A DNA stretch of 6,929 nt from Desulfuromonadales bacterium. GTDB lineage: Bacteria; Desulfobacterota; Desulfuromonadia; Desulfuromonadales; JACZKF01. The notes beneath the pieces are model-generated. The model did not search any database, was not told the origin of the DNA, and saw only the letters and a program-made list of their open reading frames with translations. Where the stretch lies: contig JACZKF010000561.1 of NCBI GenBank assembly GCA_014860175.1, positions 1 to 6,929 on the forward strand. The letters are read 5' to 3'. Below, one piece after another: positions 6,416 through 6,929 of this stretch. Within the stretch, counting starts at the first letter, position 1. Every line of letters begins with the position of its first letter. The translations under genes and the position numbers were made by a program.

Positions 6416-6433
6416 ACGGCGCATTGGCGCCGT
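6416..6433 (+). other. Perfect 7-bp hairpin between the lipoprotein gene and tolQ
   Basis: ACGGCGC-ATTG-GCGCCGT folds into a perfect 7-bp GC-rich stem with a tetraloop, 30 nt after the lipoprotein stop and 14 nt before the tolQ Shine-Dalgarno. CATCCCTG follows, with no T-run, so it is not a standard intrinsic terminator. It may protect the upstream mRNA 3' end or set the ratio of lipoprotein to Tol proteins. Function is inference. Confidence 0.45.
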
Positions 6434-6447
6434 CATCCCTGTTCACT

Positions 6448-6452
6448 GGAGG
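6448..6452 (+). promoter_or_regulatory. Shine-Dalgarno supporting the TTG start of tolQ
   Basis: GGAGG followed by a 6-nt spacer (ACTGCC) and TTG. No ATG lies in this frame until codon 148, and the resulting N-terminus aligns with TolQ proteins, so this site decides the start. Confidence 0.8.
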
Positions 6453-6458
6453 ACTGCC

Positions 6459-6929
6459 TTGGAACTCATTCTCGATGCCGGACCGGTGGTCAAGCTGGTC
6501 CTGCTGGTTCTGGTCTACTTTTCCGTCGTCTCCTGGGCCATCATCTTCTACAAATTCCGGGTCATCCACCGGGCAGCGCGCGACTCGCAGCGCTTTCTCG
6601 ACTTTTTCTGGGCCAAGAAGCGCTTCGACACCATCGGTCAGGGGCTGAAGGATTTCCCCGGGTCGCCGTTGGCGGTGCTGTTTCGCGAAGGGTTCCAGGA
6701 ACTGGTCAAGACCCAGCGCCGGCGCGAGGGGGAGGAAGAGGGGTTCACCACCGAGCTGGGGACCTCGGACAATGTCGCCCGCGCCCTGCGCCGGGCGACC
6801 ACCCTGGAGACCCACCGGCTGGAGAAGTTCCTCACCTTTTTGGCCACCACCGGCTCCACCGCCCCTTTCATCGGGCTGTTCGGCACCGTCTGGGGGATCA
6901 TGGATTCGTTTCGCGGCATCGGCCAGACC
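6459..6929 (+). CDS. tolQ: TolQ, proton-channel subunit of the Tol-Pal system (partial)
   Basis: TolQ is the MotA/TolQ/ExbB-family inner-membrane protein that with TolR uses the proton gradient to energise TolA, keeping the outer membrane anchored during division. The first 157 codons are present, about two thirds of the usual 230. The N-terminus has transmembrane helix 1 at about residues 10-31 (VVKLVLLVLVYFSVVSWAII, matching VKLIMLILIGFSIASWAII in E. coli). A cytoplasmic stretch follows with FREGFQEL (75-82) and the helix before ETHRLEKFLTFLATTGSTAP (117-136). The family hallmark FIGLFGTVWGIMDSF (137-151) marks the second transmembrane helix. This GLFGTVWGIM form is typical of TolQ, though ExbB is the close alternative; the SWAIIFYK segment favours TolQ. 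The start is TTG with a good Shine-Dalgarno. The gene runs off the right edge, where tolR would be expected next. Confidence 0.93.
   Translation, partial: MELILDAGPVVKLVLLVLVYFSVVSWAIIFYKFRVIHRAARDSQRFLDFFWAKKRFDTIGQGLKDFPGSPLAVLFREGFQELVKTQRRREGEEEGFTTELGTSDNVARALRRATTLETHRLEKFLTFLATTGSTAPFIGLFGTVWGIMDSFRGIGQT

Overview
The window looks like an ordinary chromosomal segment of a GC-rich, Gram-negative delta-type proteobacterium, most likely of the Desulfuromonadia (Geobacter/Desulfuromonas/Pelobacter relatives). This is inferred from the mix of a Tol system (outer membrane present), a lipoprotein, a PATAN/DUF4388 protein (a family abundant in that group and in myxobacteria), and the character of the encoded proteins. 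No marker gene long enough for a firm placement is complete here.

About 5.4 kb on the minus strand reads right to left: proS (prolyl-tRNA synthetase), a PATAN-domain protein of unknown function, pyrF (orotidine-5'-phosphate decarboxylase), rlmB (23S rRNA 2'-O-ribose methyltransferase), then a stable-RNA/translation block: tRNA-Thr(TGT), tRNA-Tyr(GTA), tRNA-Gly(TCC), tRNA-Thr(GGT) and the first 52 codons of tuf (EF-Tu), which leaves the window at base 1. The four protein genes are tightly packed: 28 nt between proS and the PATAN gene, an ATGA overlap into pyrF and a GTGA overlap into rlmB. The tRNA-tuf block has its own tandem promoters in the 142-nt gap after rlmB, both with 17-bp spacers and one essentially consensus. 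The gene order Thr-Tyr-Gly-Thr-tuf is the same as the thrU-tyrU-glyT-thrT-tufB operon of E. coli.

To the right, a 436-nt divergent intergenic region (5389-5824) separates proS from a plus-strand pair: a 186-residue predicted lipoprotein of unknown function and tolQ, which starts with TTG and runs off the right edge. The lipoprotein probably belongs to the envelope (Tol-Pal) locus; a perfect 7-bp hairpin lies between it and tolQ.

Functionally the left part serves translation (tRNA supply, charging, rRNA methylation, elongation factor) plus pyrimidine synthesis, and the right part serves the cell envelope. I found no mobile element, CRISPR array, defence system or clear sign of recent transfer. 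The least explained items are the PATAN protein with an AbrB/SpoVT-like N-terminus embedded in a housekeeping operon, and the lipoprotein before tolQ.
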